Positions 45,465 to 53,844 of a stretch of DNA of 64,000 nt are shown here, piece by piece. Position 1 is the first letter of the stretch; each line of letters starts with the position of its first letter. A model generated the notes under the pieces. That model was not told the DNA's origin and did not search any database. It was given only the letters and a program-made list of their open reading frames with translations. This DNA comes from Cyclobacteriaceae bacterium. GTDB taxonomy: Bacteria > Bacteroidota > Bacteroidia > Cytophagales > Cyclobacteriaceae. Location of the stretch: positions 1,984,001 through 2,048,000 of the forward strand of contig CP129487.1 in assembly GCA_030584025.1 (NCBI GenBank), written 5' to 3'. Both the position numbers and the translations under genes were made by a program.

Positions 45465-46568
45465 CTACAATGTTTCCTTCACCAAACCGATCACTTTATC
45501 CCTATCGGCTGGTGTAAGCGCATTGCCGCTGGGCAAGCAAATGCCACGCCTGAAATAATCCTCGGCAACGCCCCGGTTAATACTTTCAAATTGTGAGAAA
45601 ACAGGCTGTTGGTGCATCGGGCGCCATAACGGCCTGGTTTCTATGCCGTTAGCTTCCAGTACGGAGCTTACCCGATTGTGGGTTGCCTCATCTTGAAATA
45701 AACAGGTGGAAAACCACCGATTGGCCTGCATGCCCGGCATCTCGGTTTGAAAGGTCACTCCCGTTTTCTCCAATACCGACCGATAAGCATGGGCATGCCC
45801 CCTCCTGGTATTAACTTTATCCTGTAAATCAGGCAGTTGACTTAATCCTGCCGCTGCGTTTAGCGGCCCCATGGCGTAATTGTACCCGGTTTCGTGGTGG
45901 TCGTAATAAGGTAAATCCTCCCGCGACTGATTGGCCCAAAACCTCACTTTTGAAGCCCATTCGGGATTTTTAGTTACCAAAATGCCGCCTCCGTAAGTGG
46001 TCACAACCTTGTTGTTGTTGAAGGAATAAACGCCAACATCCCCCAATGTACCCACCATCTGGTTGTAGTAGGATGACCCCAATGACTCAGCCGCGTCTTC
46101 CAGCACCAAAATCCCTTCCCTTCTGGCAATCTCCAATAACCGATCCATCTGGCTGGGCATGCCGTAGGTATGCACCACCACCATCGCCTTTGGCTTTTTT
46201 CCTTCAGCCTTTAGCTTTCCGATGGCTTCTTCCACCAGGTCGGGATCCATGTTCCACGTAGTATTTTCAGAATCGATCAGCACCGGGTTAGCACCTTGAT
46301 AAAGAATGGGATTGATGGTAGCCACATAGGTAAAGGTTGGTGCCAATACATAGTCGCCTTTGGTTATCCCCAATACCTTAAGCGCCAAATGAATGGCTGC
46401 AGTACCCGAGTTAAGCGCTACCGCATAGGGTGAACCGGTAATCCGGCACATGGCATCTTCAAAATCAGCAATCAACTGATTATGGTGTACCCCCTGATAG
46501 CGTTTTAACGTATCAGCCAGGTGATCAACCTCAATGGGATTATACGAGAGCGGGATGGTGTAGCGCAT
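45465..46568 (-). CDS. DegT/DnrJ/EryC1-family aminotransferase (PglE-like)
   Basis: This 367-residue PLP enzyme has the core NSGTAAIHLALKVLG near residue 55, APTFTYVAT, DAAESLGSSYY and the Schiff-base Lys in YSFNNNKVVTTYGGG. It transfers an amino group to a keto-sugar nucleotide. With a PglF-like dehydratase downstream and a PglD-like acetyltransferase upstream it probably makes UDP-4-amino-4,6-dideoxy-GlcNAc on the way to a bacillosamine-like sugar. It lies 98 bp before the giant adhesin gene and 23 bp after the exosortase-associated gene. Confidence 0.9.
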   Translation of the reverse strand: MRYTIPLSYNPIEVDHLADTLKRYQGVHHNQLIADFEDAMCRITGSPYAVALNSGTAAIHLALKVLGITKGDYVLAPTFTYVATINPILYQGANPVLIDSENTTWNMDPDLVEEAIGKLKAEGKKPKAMVVVHTYGMPSQMDRLLEIARREGILVLEDAAESLGSSYYNQMVGTLGDVGVYSFNNNKVVTTYGGGILVTKNPEWASKVRFWANQSREDLPYYDHHETGYNYAMGPLNAAAGLSQLPDLQDKVNTRRGHAHAYRSVLEKTGVTFQTEMPGMQANRWFSTCLFQDEATHNRVSSVLEANGIETRPLWRPMHQQPVFSQFESINRGVAEDYFRRGICLPSGNALTPADRDKVIGLVKETL

Positions 46569-46591
46569 GCCTTAACAGAAGAAGGCACAAG

Positions 46592-47017
46592 TTACGCATT
46601 TTTCATGCGCACACGCTGATAGATAAAACCCGCCATCAGCAAAAACATGAGCAGGGGGTTTACAATGAGGCGATGAATCTGCGAAAGCAGTGGGGAAGAA
46701 ATTTCTGAATCGCCTTCCAGGGAGAGTTTTACGATAAAGTAGATGGGAAGCAGCAGGCACACTTCCACCAAAAAAAGATAAAATGAAAGGGTGAGGTACT
46801 TGCGTTCTTTAAACCAGGCATAAATCAATACCATGCAGGCTACGTCATTCAGCACAAGTCGTATGGTTTTGTTTACAATGAAAACAGTATTGGGTTGAGT
46901 GATCTGAAGCCCTTCCGGTAAAAAAGATGTAAGCGCTACGGCATAGTTGAATCGTTGAAAGACAAACACCAGTACCAACACCAACAAAGCTGAACCGATC
47001 AGGATGTATGGCTTCAT
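46592..47017 (-). CDS. Exosortase F system-associated membrane protein
   Basis: This 141-residue protein has about four membrane helices (about residues 4-20, 50-68, 78-97, 115-132). Its features, QRFNYAVALTSFLPEG, a polar middle and RLIVNPLLMFLLM near the end, and its position directly behind an XrtF gene match the family annotated in Bacteroidota as exosortase F-associated. Its exact job is unknown. The ATG overlaps the XrtF stop by four bases (ATGA), so the two proteins are probably made together and act together in the inner membrane. Confidence 0.78.
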   Translation of the reverse strand: MKPYILIGSALLVLVLVFVFQRFNYAVALTSFLPEGLQITQPNTVFIVNKTIRLVLNDVACMVLIYAWFKERKYLTLSFYLFLVEVCLLLPIYFIVKLSLEGDSEISSPLLSQIHRLIVNPLLMFLLMAGFIYQRVRMKNA

Positions 47018-47562
47018 GATTTATTGGCTGAAATGGCTTTGCGAACGGAGATGCCGTTGATCTTTTCAATCCAGATCCACCAAAGCAAGAACACCATTAC
47101 ATAAATGGAGGCGGTGAAGGCGTACTTGTGCACGTAATAAAAATACTGCTCGAAATATTCGGCTACCAAAAAGAGTCCGCTTACGCGAAGCAGGTTGGCC
47201 AGGTGAATCAACACCAACCCAAGCGGAATAAACCACATGACTTTTTTTCGATCGCCACCAAAGGCCGCCATGAACGAAATAAAAACAATCGCCACGTTGA
47301 TGCCGTTGCAGCCTTCAAATACATTCACTACGATGCGTGATCCTTTGTAAATGGAAATCGTGCGCGTATTTAATTTGGGTTTGGTGTAGGTGTCTTCACC
47401 CAATACATTTAACAATGCGGACGATTGATTGGTAACCGCAACGGTTGCCGGATCGGCCTGATCATATCGTTCAATCCACCAGCCATATAGGAGGTTTAAT
47501 ACGAGGTAAAGCCCGACAAAAATTCCGAGGAAACGCAAAGCCGGTTTAAATTCCTTAATCAT
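47014..47562 (-). CDS. xrtF: Exosortase family protein XrtF
   Basis: This 182-residue inner-membrane protein is a cysteine transpeptidase-like sortase of Gram-negative bacteria. I start at MIKEFKPAL (47562), which overlaps the PglD-like gene end by 8 bp; a longer frame to 47595 is less likely. The catalytic triad is Cys85 in FEGCNGINV, Arg126 in NLLRV and His145 in HKYAF. Several membrane helices frame these. Exosortases cut a short C-terminal signal (motif, helix, basic tail) and attach the protein to an envelope polymer, usually in strains with an exopolysaccharide locus, as here. A candidate substrate is the 58-residue protein at 40445. Confidence 0.88.
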   Translation of the reverse strand: MIKEFKPALRFLGIFVGLYLVLNLLYGWWIERYDQADPATVAVTNQSSALLNVLGEDTYTKPKLNTRTISIYKGSRIVVNVFEGCNGINVAIVFISFMAAFGGDRKKVMWFIPLGLVLIHLANLLRVSGLFLVAEYFEQYFYYVHKYAFTASIYVMVFLLWWIWIEKINGISVRKAISANKS

Positions 47563-48205
47563 TTCGCTTGATGGGTCGTGCCGGAACACCGGCAACGGTT
47601 CTTTTACTTTCTACATCTCTGTTTACAACGGCTCCCGCCCCAACAACAGATCGATTACCAATGGTAACGTGTTGCAACACGGAGGTTCCTGTCCCAATAA
47701 GCACCTCCTCACCTATCTGCACATAGCCTGAAAGGTGCACGCCCGGCATGACGGAACTATATGAGCCAATCTGAACATCGTGTCCAACCGTTGTATTCAG
47801 ATTTAGTAATACGAAGTCGCCCAGTACAATACCAATGGTAAGCCGACATCCGGCTGTGATGATGCAACCCGCACCCGCCTTGATGTTTTCGCCAATGGTG
47901 GCTACAGGATGAATTAACGTTGGAAAATAGAGCTGCTTATGTTGAATCCGTTCAACCACACTTCGCTTTACTTTCGGATCGCCTACTGCCACCACTACAG
48001 CTAATTCTTCGTCAACAGCCTTCAACGCATCCAGGTTACCCAACACCGGAAGACCAGCTACTATGCTGCCTTCCGCAATTCCATCATCGTAGAATCCGGT
48101 AACAAGCCATTGCGGATTGATGGCGTTGATCTGATTAATCATCACCAGCGTTTCCTTTCCGAAGCCGCCTGCGCCAACAATAGCTATGTCTTTTAATTCA
48201 CTCAC
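47555..48205 (-). CDS. PglD/NeuD-type sugar O/N-acetyltransferase
   Basis: This 216-residue protein has an N-terminal Rossmann-like domain with GAGGFGKET and a C-terminal left-handed beta-helix of hexapeptide repeats (IGENIKAGAGCIITAG, VGHDVQIGSYSSV) ending AGVPARPIK. It fits PglD, which acetylates the 4-amino group of a UDP-bacillosamine precursor using acetyl-CoA. The start is GTG and overlaps the upstream sugar-transferase stop as GTGA. It overlaps xrtF by 8 bp, which ties the exosortase into the glycan operon. Confidence 0.9.
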   Translation of the reverse strand: MSELKDIAIVGAGGFGKETLVMINQINAINPQWLVTGFYDDGIAEGSIVAGLPVLGNLDALKAVDEELAVVVAVGDPKVKRSVVERIQHKQLYFPTLIHPVATIGENIKAGAGCIITAGCRLTIGIVLGDFVLLNLNTTVGHDVQIGSYSSVMPGVHLSGYVQIGEEVLIGTGTSVLQHVTIGNRSVVGAGAVVNRDVESKRTVAGVPARPIKRND

Positions 48206-48777
48206 CCTGAGAATCGTTTTTCATCCAGTGAAACATCCTTGTTCATCTGTAAGACCAAAGCTACTGTTTTCAACAAAATCTTAAGATCAAGCCCCATGGA
48301 AATCTCACGAACATACTGTAAATCAAACTCAAACTTCTTTTCCCACGACACCGTGTTTTTCCCATTCACCTGCGCCAGTCCGGTGATACCGGGTAAAACC
48401 AAATGCCGCTTTTTTTGCTCATGCGAAAGCAGGGGTTCGTATGCTATTGGTAAGGGACGTGGTCCCACCAACGACATCTCTCCTTTCAACACGTTCCACA
48501 GTTGGGGCAATTCATCCAGGTTCGTGGCGCGAAGAAATTTTCCTAACCAGAACTGTCGCTGTTTTAATGGAAGTTGTTCGTTGGTCTTTAATGTACGAAA
48601 CTTCATCATGGTAAAATGTCTACCTGATTTGCCAATCCTCACCGATTTGTATAAGCAGGGAAATTCAAATGAGAAAATGTATAGAAAGAAAATCAATACG
48701 AATACCCAGCTCATCAACAAGAACAAAAACACGCTCCCCACCCGATCCATAATAACTTTACCAGATCGATTGTACAT
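48202..48777 (-). CDS. Polyprenyl-phosphate sugar-1-phosphate transferase (PglC/WcaJ C-terminal type)
   Basis: This 191-residue protein starts at MYNRSGKVIMDRV (48777). It has one N-terminal membrane segment (FLFLLMSWVFVLIFFLYIF) and the catalytic domain with MMKFRTLKTN, DELPQLWNVLKGEMSLVGPR and PGITGLAQVNG. Such enzymes put the first sugar phosphate on undecaprenyl phosphate. The neighbouring PglD/PglE/PglF-like genes suggest a bacillosamine-type sugar as substrate, by analogy with Campylobacter PglC. It starts 5 bp after the stop of another enzyme of the same family. Confidence 0.88.
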   Translation of the reverse strand: MYNRSGKVIMDRVGSVFLFLLMSWVFVLIFFLYIFSFEFPCLYKSVRIGKSGRHFTMMKFRTLKTNEQLPLKQRQFWLGKFLRATNLDELPQLWNVLKGEMSLVGPRPLPIAYEPLLSHEQKKRHLVLPGITGLAQVNGKNTVSWEKKFEFDLQYVREISMGLDLKILLKTVALVLQMNKDVSLDEKRFSG

Positions 48778-48782
48778 CGTTG

Positions 48783-49376
48783 TCAATTCCGGAAAATGGA
48801 GAAGATGGTTTGAAAAATAATTTTGATATCCAGCCAAAACGATTGACCATTGATGTACTTCAAATTCAGTTCAAGTTTAACGGGCATAATTTCCCGGATG
48901 TAATAATCGATTGGGTCCTCCCTTCCTTCCAATAACGCATTCTCATTTCTGAATTGGATTGAAGCATAATCCGTTAGACCCGGTTTCACAGAAATCACTT
49001 GCAGTTGAGTGGGTGTGTACAAATCAACAAACTTTTTTAGTTCCGGGCGGGGACCTACCAAACTCATCTCGCCTTTCCACACATTAATTAATTGCGGTAA
49101 CTCATCCAGTTTAAATTTACGCAACCAGAATCCTATACCTGTTATCCGTGAATCACGGGCACCAATGGTAATGGCCGCAGCTTTGTCGGATCCGACACGC
49201 ATGGTTCGGAACTTGAAAAGCTTAAAAAGTGCGCCATTCTTTCCAACACGCTCTTGTAAGTAAAACACAGGCCCTGCAGAATCAAACTTAATCAGTACAG
49301 CAATCAGTATAAAAAAAGGAAAAAGTATAAGCAGTCCAACTGATGAGGCCACAAAATCGAATAAACGCTTTAGCAT
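48783..49376 (-). CDS. Polyprenyl-phosphate sugar-1-phosphate transferase, second copy
   Basis: This 197-residue protein starts at MLKRLFDFVASS (49376); the frame to 49487 only extends into a repeat. It has an N-terminal hydrophobic hairpin (LLILFPFFILIAVLIKF), LFKFRTMRVGSD, DELPQLINVWKGEMSLVGPR and PGLTDYASIQF. It belongs to the same family as the next gene, but the two differ clearly in sequence, so they probably use different sugars or different acceptors. It is separated from the aminotransferase gene by a GxxExxY islet with CACAAAG repeats. Confidence 0.88.
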   Translation of the reverse strand: MLKRLFDFVASSVGLLILFPFFILIAVLIKFDSAGPVFYLQERVGKNGALFKLFKFRTMRVGSDKAAAITIGARDSRITGIGFWLRKFKLDELPQLINVWKGEMSLVGPRPELKKFVDLYTPTQLQVISVKPGLTDYASIQFRNENALLEGREDPIDYYIREIMPVKLELNLKYINGQSFWLDIKIIFQTIFSIFRN

Positions 49377-49401
49377 GTTACGTATTTTTCGCAAAAGCCA
49401 T

Positions 49402-49505
49402 TTCACAAAGTTGCTTGAAGATTCACAAAGAAACACAAAGCGAATACCCAAAAAGGGGCACAAAGAACTTTGTGAACCTTTGTGCATACTTTGTGTGCTT
49501 TGTGC
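49402..49505. repeat. CACAAAG/CTTTGTG imperfect inverted repeat, left flank of GxxExxY gene
   Basis: The segment contains four CACAAAG words on the left and four CTTTGTG words on the right. The inner part GCACAAAGAACTTTGTG is a palindrome. The whole can fold into a long imperfect hairpin. Related words lie on the other side of the gene at 49910-49996. Confidence 0.6.
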
Positions 49506-49516
49506 AATAGTTGCCT

Positions 49517-49888
49517 TTAATTAATTATTCTCTTTATTCCCTCCTTCAGCAACCCGGTATGAAAATTAATCAGCAGACCCAACTTATAATTTCCCAAACG
49601 CAAGTAGGTCAAAACCTGAGCTGTATGAACGTCTGTGAAAAACTCAACGGTTTTAAGTTCAAGTACTAACTTATTTTCGACCAATAAATCAATCCGATAG
49701 CCATGGTCAAGTTTTACATCCTTGTATACTATTGGCATTGGTTTTTCTTTTTCTACATACAAACCACTTTGGATCAGATCAAAATATAAACACTCCCGAT
49801 AGGCTGACTCCAACAACCCCGGACCGAGCGTTCGATGAACTTCAATGGCATGACCGATTACTACAGTGGCCAGTTCGTTCTCCGTCAT
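49517..49888 (-). CDS. GxxExxY protein (PD-(D/E)xK nuclease-like)
   Basis: This 123-residue protein has the name-giving motif in GPGLLESAYRECL (about residues 22-34), followed by a nuclease-like core (YRIDLLVENKLVLELK, Asp and Glu-x-Lys). The family is of unknown function and is widespread as single scattered genes, often next to repeats. It has no link to sugar synthesis and interrupts the glycan operon between a sugar transferase and an aminotransferase gene. CACAAAG-type repeats on both sides suggest it arrived as a mobile islet. Confidence 0.88.
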   Translation of the reverse strand: MTENELATVVIGHAIEVHRTLGPGLLESAYRECLYFDLIQSGLYVEKEKPMPIVYKDVKLDHGYRIDLLVENKLVLELKTVEFFTDVHTAQVLTYLRLGNYKLGLLINFHTGLLKEGIKRIIN

Positions 49889-49909
49889 TTAAGATTAAGG
49901 TTACAAGGA

Positions 49910-49996
49910 TTATTCCACAAAGTCTCACAGAGATCCACAAAGAGCACAAAGGACTCCGTGCAACCCTGTGATCCTCCGTGGAACTTTGTGTAATAA
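49910..49996. repeat. Inverted repeat, right flank of GxxExxY gene
   Basis: TTATTCCACAAAGT (49910-49923) pairs with ACTTTGTGTAATAA (49983-49996), 13 of 14 bases. Inner CCACAAAG and CTCCGTGG words pair in part. It shares CACAAAG/CTTTGTG words with the left flank and ends 4 bp before the stop of the aminotransferase gene. Confidence 0.65.
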
Positions 49997-49999
49997 CTG

Positions 50000-51226
50000 T
50001 TATACTTCAGTTTCATACGCCTGAACCACTGCCTTTACGATATACTCAATCTTCTCCTGATCAAGTTGCGGATAGATTGGAAGCGAAATCTCAATAGCAT
50101 AACTGGAGAATGCTACGGGATAATCTTCAATCTGATAACCTCTTTCCCGAAAAACAGTGAGTATGGGTAGTGGCTGAAAGTGTACATTAACCGAAACACC
50201 TGCCTCTGTAATCCGTTCAATCATCGTATCGCGCTGTGCTTCTGTAATGCCTTTGATGCGCAAGGCAAATACATGGTACGAAGATTCCCGCACGTCATCT
50301 TTCATGGGTGGTGCTATTGCCCACGAATAATTTGCAAACCCCTTTGCGTAAGCCTCCGCCACACGTTTGCGTTCGGGCAACATGAATGTTGGATACTTTC
50401 GCAGTTGTGCCAATCCAATAGCTGCACAAATATCCGGCATGTTCATTTTAAAACCCGGATAAACAATGTCGTACCGCCAACCGGCACCATTGGTTTTGGC
50501 CAACGCATCTTTGGTCTGGCCGTTTAACGACCACAACTTTAGTGTTCGATAAACTTCTGCATGATCAAAAGCTTGTTGCGGCAGGTTAATACACATGGCT
50601 CCACCTTCAGCTGTGGTGACGTTCTTTACGGCATGAAACGAAAACACGGAAAAATCACCCCACGTACCAATTGGTTTATTGGCATATGTTGCACCTAATG
50701 AGTGTGCCGCATCACTCAACACCAGTATACGACCCAGTTTTTCCTGGTTCGCTGTCACAGGCTTGAACCTTGCTTTGATATCGGGTGCATTTACCAACTC
50801 AAAAAGTTGCTGATAATCACACGGCCATCCCGCTATATCCACCGGAATGATTGCCTTTGTCTTTGAGGTAATCTTTTCTTTTATTTTAGCAACATCGATA
50901 TTAAAATCTTCCCCGCTATCCACCATCACGGGCGTTGCTCCAATATGCATGACCACCAACGCGGTGGCCGCATACGTATATGCCGGAATGATAACCTCGT
51001 CTCCCCGGGTTACACCGAACCAATGCAACAACAGCATCAGACCGGAAGTGGCCGAGTTACAACACGCCACATGCGTAAGGCCGGTTTGTTCTGCTACCAA
51101 TTTTTCAAGTGCCAACACCCTGGGGCCTGAAGTAATCCAACCAGAATCAAGCGTTTCCATTACTTCACGTTTGATATCATCATCGATGTAAGGTGGGGAA
51201 AAGGGAATAATGTAATTAGTGTCCAT
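50000..51226 (-). CDS. DegT/DnrJ/EryC1-family aminotransferase
   Basis: This 408-residue PLP enzyme has CCNSATSGLMLLL near residue 57, IIPAYTYAATA, LSDAAHSLGATY and the Schiff-base Lys in SFHAVKNVTTAEGG. It is distinct from the PglE-like enzyme at 45465 and longer, with an insert around 140-165. It probably makes a second amino sugar for the polymer. The substrate is unknown. It lies downstream of the sulfotransferase gene with a 12-bp gap. Confidence 0.9.
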   Translation of the reverse strand: MDTNYIIPFSPPYIDDDIKREVMETLDSGWITSGPRVLALEKLVAEQTGLTHVACCNSATSGLMLLLHWFGVTRGDEVIIPAYTYAATALVVMHIGATPVMVDSGEDFNIDVAKIKEKITSKTKAIIPVDIAGWPCDYQQLFELVNAPDIKARFKPVTANQEKLGRILVLSDAAHSLGATYANKPIGTWGDFSVFSFHAVKNVTTAEGGAMCINLPQQAFDHAEVYRTLKLWSLNGQTKDALAKTNGAGWRYDIVYPGFKMNMPDICAAIGLAQLRKYPTFMLPERKRVAEAYAKGFANYSWAIAPPMKDDVRESSYHVFALRIKGITEAQRDTMIERITEAGVSVNVHFQPLPILTVFRERGYQIEDYPVAFSSYAIEISLPIYPQLDQEKIEYIVKAVVQAYETEV

Positions 51227-51238
51227 TTAAAAAGAAAA

Positions 51239-52222
51239 TCAAAATCTTCGAAACATGCTTTTCATGTAAATCAAAAAATAATCAAACGTAAACATTCTAT
51301 ATCGCTTAAAAACTCTTTTAAATACCCCAGGAATTTCCATTAGAAAGTAAAAGGGCAGCATAAATACCGAAGTATATTCTTCCTGAACAGCATAACCCAA
51401 CTTTCTAAGTTTTTTCCTATTTATAGTTGTCGCAAGCTTGGCTTCCCGCTGTGAAAGGATATCGCGCCAATCAGTTGAAGATGCTACAATGCCACCTGCA
51501 TTTATATCTCCTCTAATGGCCGCATTTCTAAACTTAATATCCAGACATTCTTCGATGAATATAATATTCAGAAATTCGCAAATTCGCTTCCATTCAAGGA
51601 CGGGATTAGCCACAAAATCTTCATAGCGAACTATAACAATTTTATCGCTATACTTAAGCAAAGCACGATTCTCTGACTTAATGGTTCCTTGCCACGAAAA
51701 ACTATCCGCGAGAATGTTCCAGTCCTTCTCCAATCTTTTAATATGAATTTTCTCGCTATTATAACGTCCTGTTTTTAATCCAAGAGTCCGGACTTTTTTG
51801 GATGCGATGATATTTCTAACATCGCGATGAATTAGTATTACTTTTGAGTCAGGGAATTTTTCAAAAATCTTATCAATAAAAAAAACATTTGATGGTGTCT
51901 TCTCTGCCCATATCAAGTTATTCTGGCGGGTAGCCAGCTTCTCAATAATTCTAATAACAAGTTCACCATAGGTCTTTGTAGTGGCGAAAAAATGATCCTT
52001 TTCAGCACTTATTACTGACGTATCATCATCTGAAAGACGAATACGTTCACAAAATTTACGAATAAGGTGAGGATTATTTTTATGAGGCGCATCAATAGAG
52101 GGGATATTTTCAAATAAACGTAGCTCGGATCTTATCGCGAAAATAGCAGGATGCCTTTTCAAAATGTTAATCAGCATACTTGTACCTGAATGCATATACC
52201 CTCCTATAAAAACAGATCTCAT
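51239..52222 (-). CDS. Sulfotransferase-family protein
   Basis: This 327-residue protein opens with a 5'-PAPS loop (FIGGYMHSGTSMLINIL, residues 5-21) and has a 3'-phosphate motif (VILIHRDVRNIIASKK). A WAEKTPSN segment lies between, as in carbohydrate sulfotransferases. It should transfer sulfate from PAPS to a hydroxyl or amino group of a sugar. It suggests that the polysaccharide made by this cluster is sulfated, or that a secreted lipid or glycan is. PAPS synthesis genes are not in the window. Confidence 0.82.
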   Translation of the reverse strand: MRSVFIGGYMHSGTSMLINILKRHPAIFAIRSELRLFENIPSIDAPHKNNPHLIRKFCERIRLSDDDTSVISAEKDHFFATTKTYGELVIRIIEKLATRQNNLIWAEKTPSNVFFIDKIFEKFPDSKVILIHRDVRNIIASKKVRTLGLKTGRYNSEKIHIKRLEKDWNILADSFSWQGTIKSENRALLKYSDKIVIVRYEDFVANPVLEWKRICEFLNIIFIEECLDIKFRNAAIRGDINAGGIVASSTDWRDILSQREAKLATTINRKKLRKLGYAVQEEYTSVFMLPFYFLMEIPGVFKRVFKRYRMFTFDYFLIYMKSMFRRF

Positions 52223-52227
52223 AATCG

Positions 52228-52881
52228 CTACCCCTTATTATTTATCATCTTAACCATGGAAACTGAATCATTCCGCTCTTCCATAACCATCCATCCAGCT
52301 TTTTGGTAAGCTTTAATGGCTTGTATATTATCACGCTTTACAGAAAGTCGCATACTGGTATACCCCGTCTTCAGCGTCCATTCCTCAAACCCATTAAGCA
52401 ACAATCTACCAAGACCCAAATTTTGAAATGATCTGTGAATTCCTATCACAACTAATCCTGTGTAAGGCTGTTTTATTCTACCGGGTGAATACGTTCTTTT
52501 GCCTTTATGCCCCAACAATTTTCTCCTTACATTTTTAATTGCCAAGCCATATTTATTTCGCATTTCCGTATGAAATAGAAGCCAGGGGCGAAATATCAAT
52601 GCACGAACACCAACCCAAAATGCAAACTGAATCATTTCTGAAGCGGATCCTCTCTTTGTTACTCCGTCATTAATTAATCCCCCACAAAATCCCACGATCC
52701 TATTTTCGGGTACCTTCCGAATATGAAATAAAAAATTACCAGGAACATCTAAAAACCATGAAAGAACCTTTATTACATACTGCTTGCCCATTGCAGATGT
52801 TAGGCTGCGCGGGAATGCACTTATATAACAGCGAGCAAGTTCAGGCAGATGCGCATGATGAGATTCCACTATTTCAAACAT
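52228..52881 (-). CDS. GNAT-family acetyltransferase
   Basis: This 217-residue cytoplasmic protein has the GNAT acetyl-CoA site in FQNLGLGRLLLNGFEE (about residues 155-170) and the usual C-terminal beta-bulge motif (SVKRDNIQAIKAYQKAGW). A long basic insert (about 105-140) is unusual. In the middle of a glycan cluster it may acetylate an amino sugar. It overlaps the preceding glycosyltransferase stop by 8 bp. Confidence 0.83.
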   Translation of the reverse strand: MFEIVESHHAHLPELARCYISAFPRSLTSAMGKQYVIKVLSWFLDVPGNFLFHIRKVPENRIVGFCGGLINDGVTKRGSASEMIQFAFWVGVRALIFRPWLLFHTEMRNKYGLAIKNVRRKLLGHKGKRTYSPGRIKQPYTGLVVIGIHRSFQNLGLGRLLLNGFEEWTLKTGYTSMRLSVKRDNIQAIKAYQKAGWMVMEERNDSVSMVKMINNKG

Positions 52882-53836
52882 CTTGCTTACTTGGTTTTGA
52901 AAACAATTTACTTATACCCAATAAAAAGCCTGATCCGTACGCCACATGCACACAAGGAATAGCAATCAATATCTTCAGCTTTACTAACCATTTTTTCTTA
53001 CTTGCGAATGAAACTGATAAGATCAATAATAGATATAGGATTAAGGGAATGAAATAAAGAAAACTATGAATACCAATTAGGCTAAGTAAGTACAGAACAA
53101 AAATTGAAGGTACCAAATGCCGCATCTTAGTCTCAGATTTTACTTTCCTTAATACAAGTGGCTTATAATATCCGTATTGAAAATATTGTTTAAACAGGCT
53201 TGTTATGCTGCTGCGCGGAAAATAATAAAGTTTTATAGACGGGGATTGATAAATTTTAAAACCCAAACTTTTTGTGCGGTAGTGAAATTCATCATCTTGG
53301 TTGCGAACCAGTTGGGTATCAAATAAACCAACAGCTTCAAATACTTCCCTTTTCCATGCACCAAAGGTAACTGAGTCTGTAAATCCCTCATATTTTTCAT
53401 CATGAACCCGACTACCGCCTATTCCAAGCGGATGGGTAACTGAAAAAGCAATGGCCTCCTGAAGTGAAGTCTTATAACGGGTTCGTGTCGGACCACCAAC
53501 AATGTCTGCACCGGAACGAGCGAATGTCTCTAAAATTTTCACGAAATAATCATCCGAATAAACTGAGTGACCATCCAAACGTACTATAAATTTTCCCACG
53601 CAATTCGGAATAGCCAGATTTAAGGCGTAAGGGACAACCTTTTTAGCGTTATGTAGCAAATGAATCTCAGGATGGTGCTCTTGATTTTTACCTATAATTT
53701 CCAGTGTCCCATCAGTTGACCCTCCATCAACAAGAAATAATTCCTTCTCATCAGGTAAAGAATTTATAAAAAAATCAATAAGACTTTGTATATGTTCAGC
53801 CTCATTTAATATTGGGCATATAACGCTAATCAGCAC
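52874..53836 (-). CDS. Glycosyltransferase family 2 with C-terminal membrane helices
   Basis: This 320-residue GT-A enzyme has VICPILNEAEHI at the N-terminus, VDGGSTDGT, the metal site in IVRLDGHSVY, and RNQDDEFHYR as the acceptor/base segment. Two to three membrane helices lie at about 235-300. The plan resembles ExoA-type enzymes that add sugars to a lipid-linked chain at the inner membrane. The start is GTG at 53836. It is 8 bp downstream of the CapK-like gene. Confidence 0.87.
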   Translation of the reverse strand: MLISVICPILNEAEHIQSLIDFFINSLPDEKELFLVDGGSTDGTLEIIGKNQEHHPEIHLLHNAKKVVPYALNLAIPNCVGKFIVRLDGHSVYSDDYFVKILETFARSGADIVGGPTRTRYKTSLQEAIAFSVTHPLGIGGSRVHDEKYEGFTDSVTFGAWKREVFEAVGLFDTQLVRNQDDEFHYRTKSLGFKIYQSPSIKLYYFPRSSITSLFKQYFQYGYYKPLVLRKVKSETKMRHLVPSIFVLYLLSLIGIHSFLYFIPLILYLLLILSVSFASKKKWLVKLKILIAIPCVHVAYGSGFLLGISKLFSKPSKQDV

Positions 53837-53844
53837 GTTACCTT

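Noticed and set aside
48239..48820. 193-residue plus-strand frame
   Set aside because: It is antisense to the PglC-like gene, whose motifs are unmistakable.
49402..49996. CRISPR-like array around the GxxExxY gene
   Set aside because: The CACAAAG words are short, unevenly spaced and inverted, without unique spacers of constant length, and there are no cas genes.
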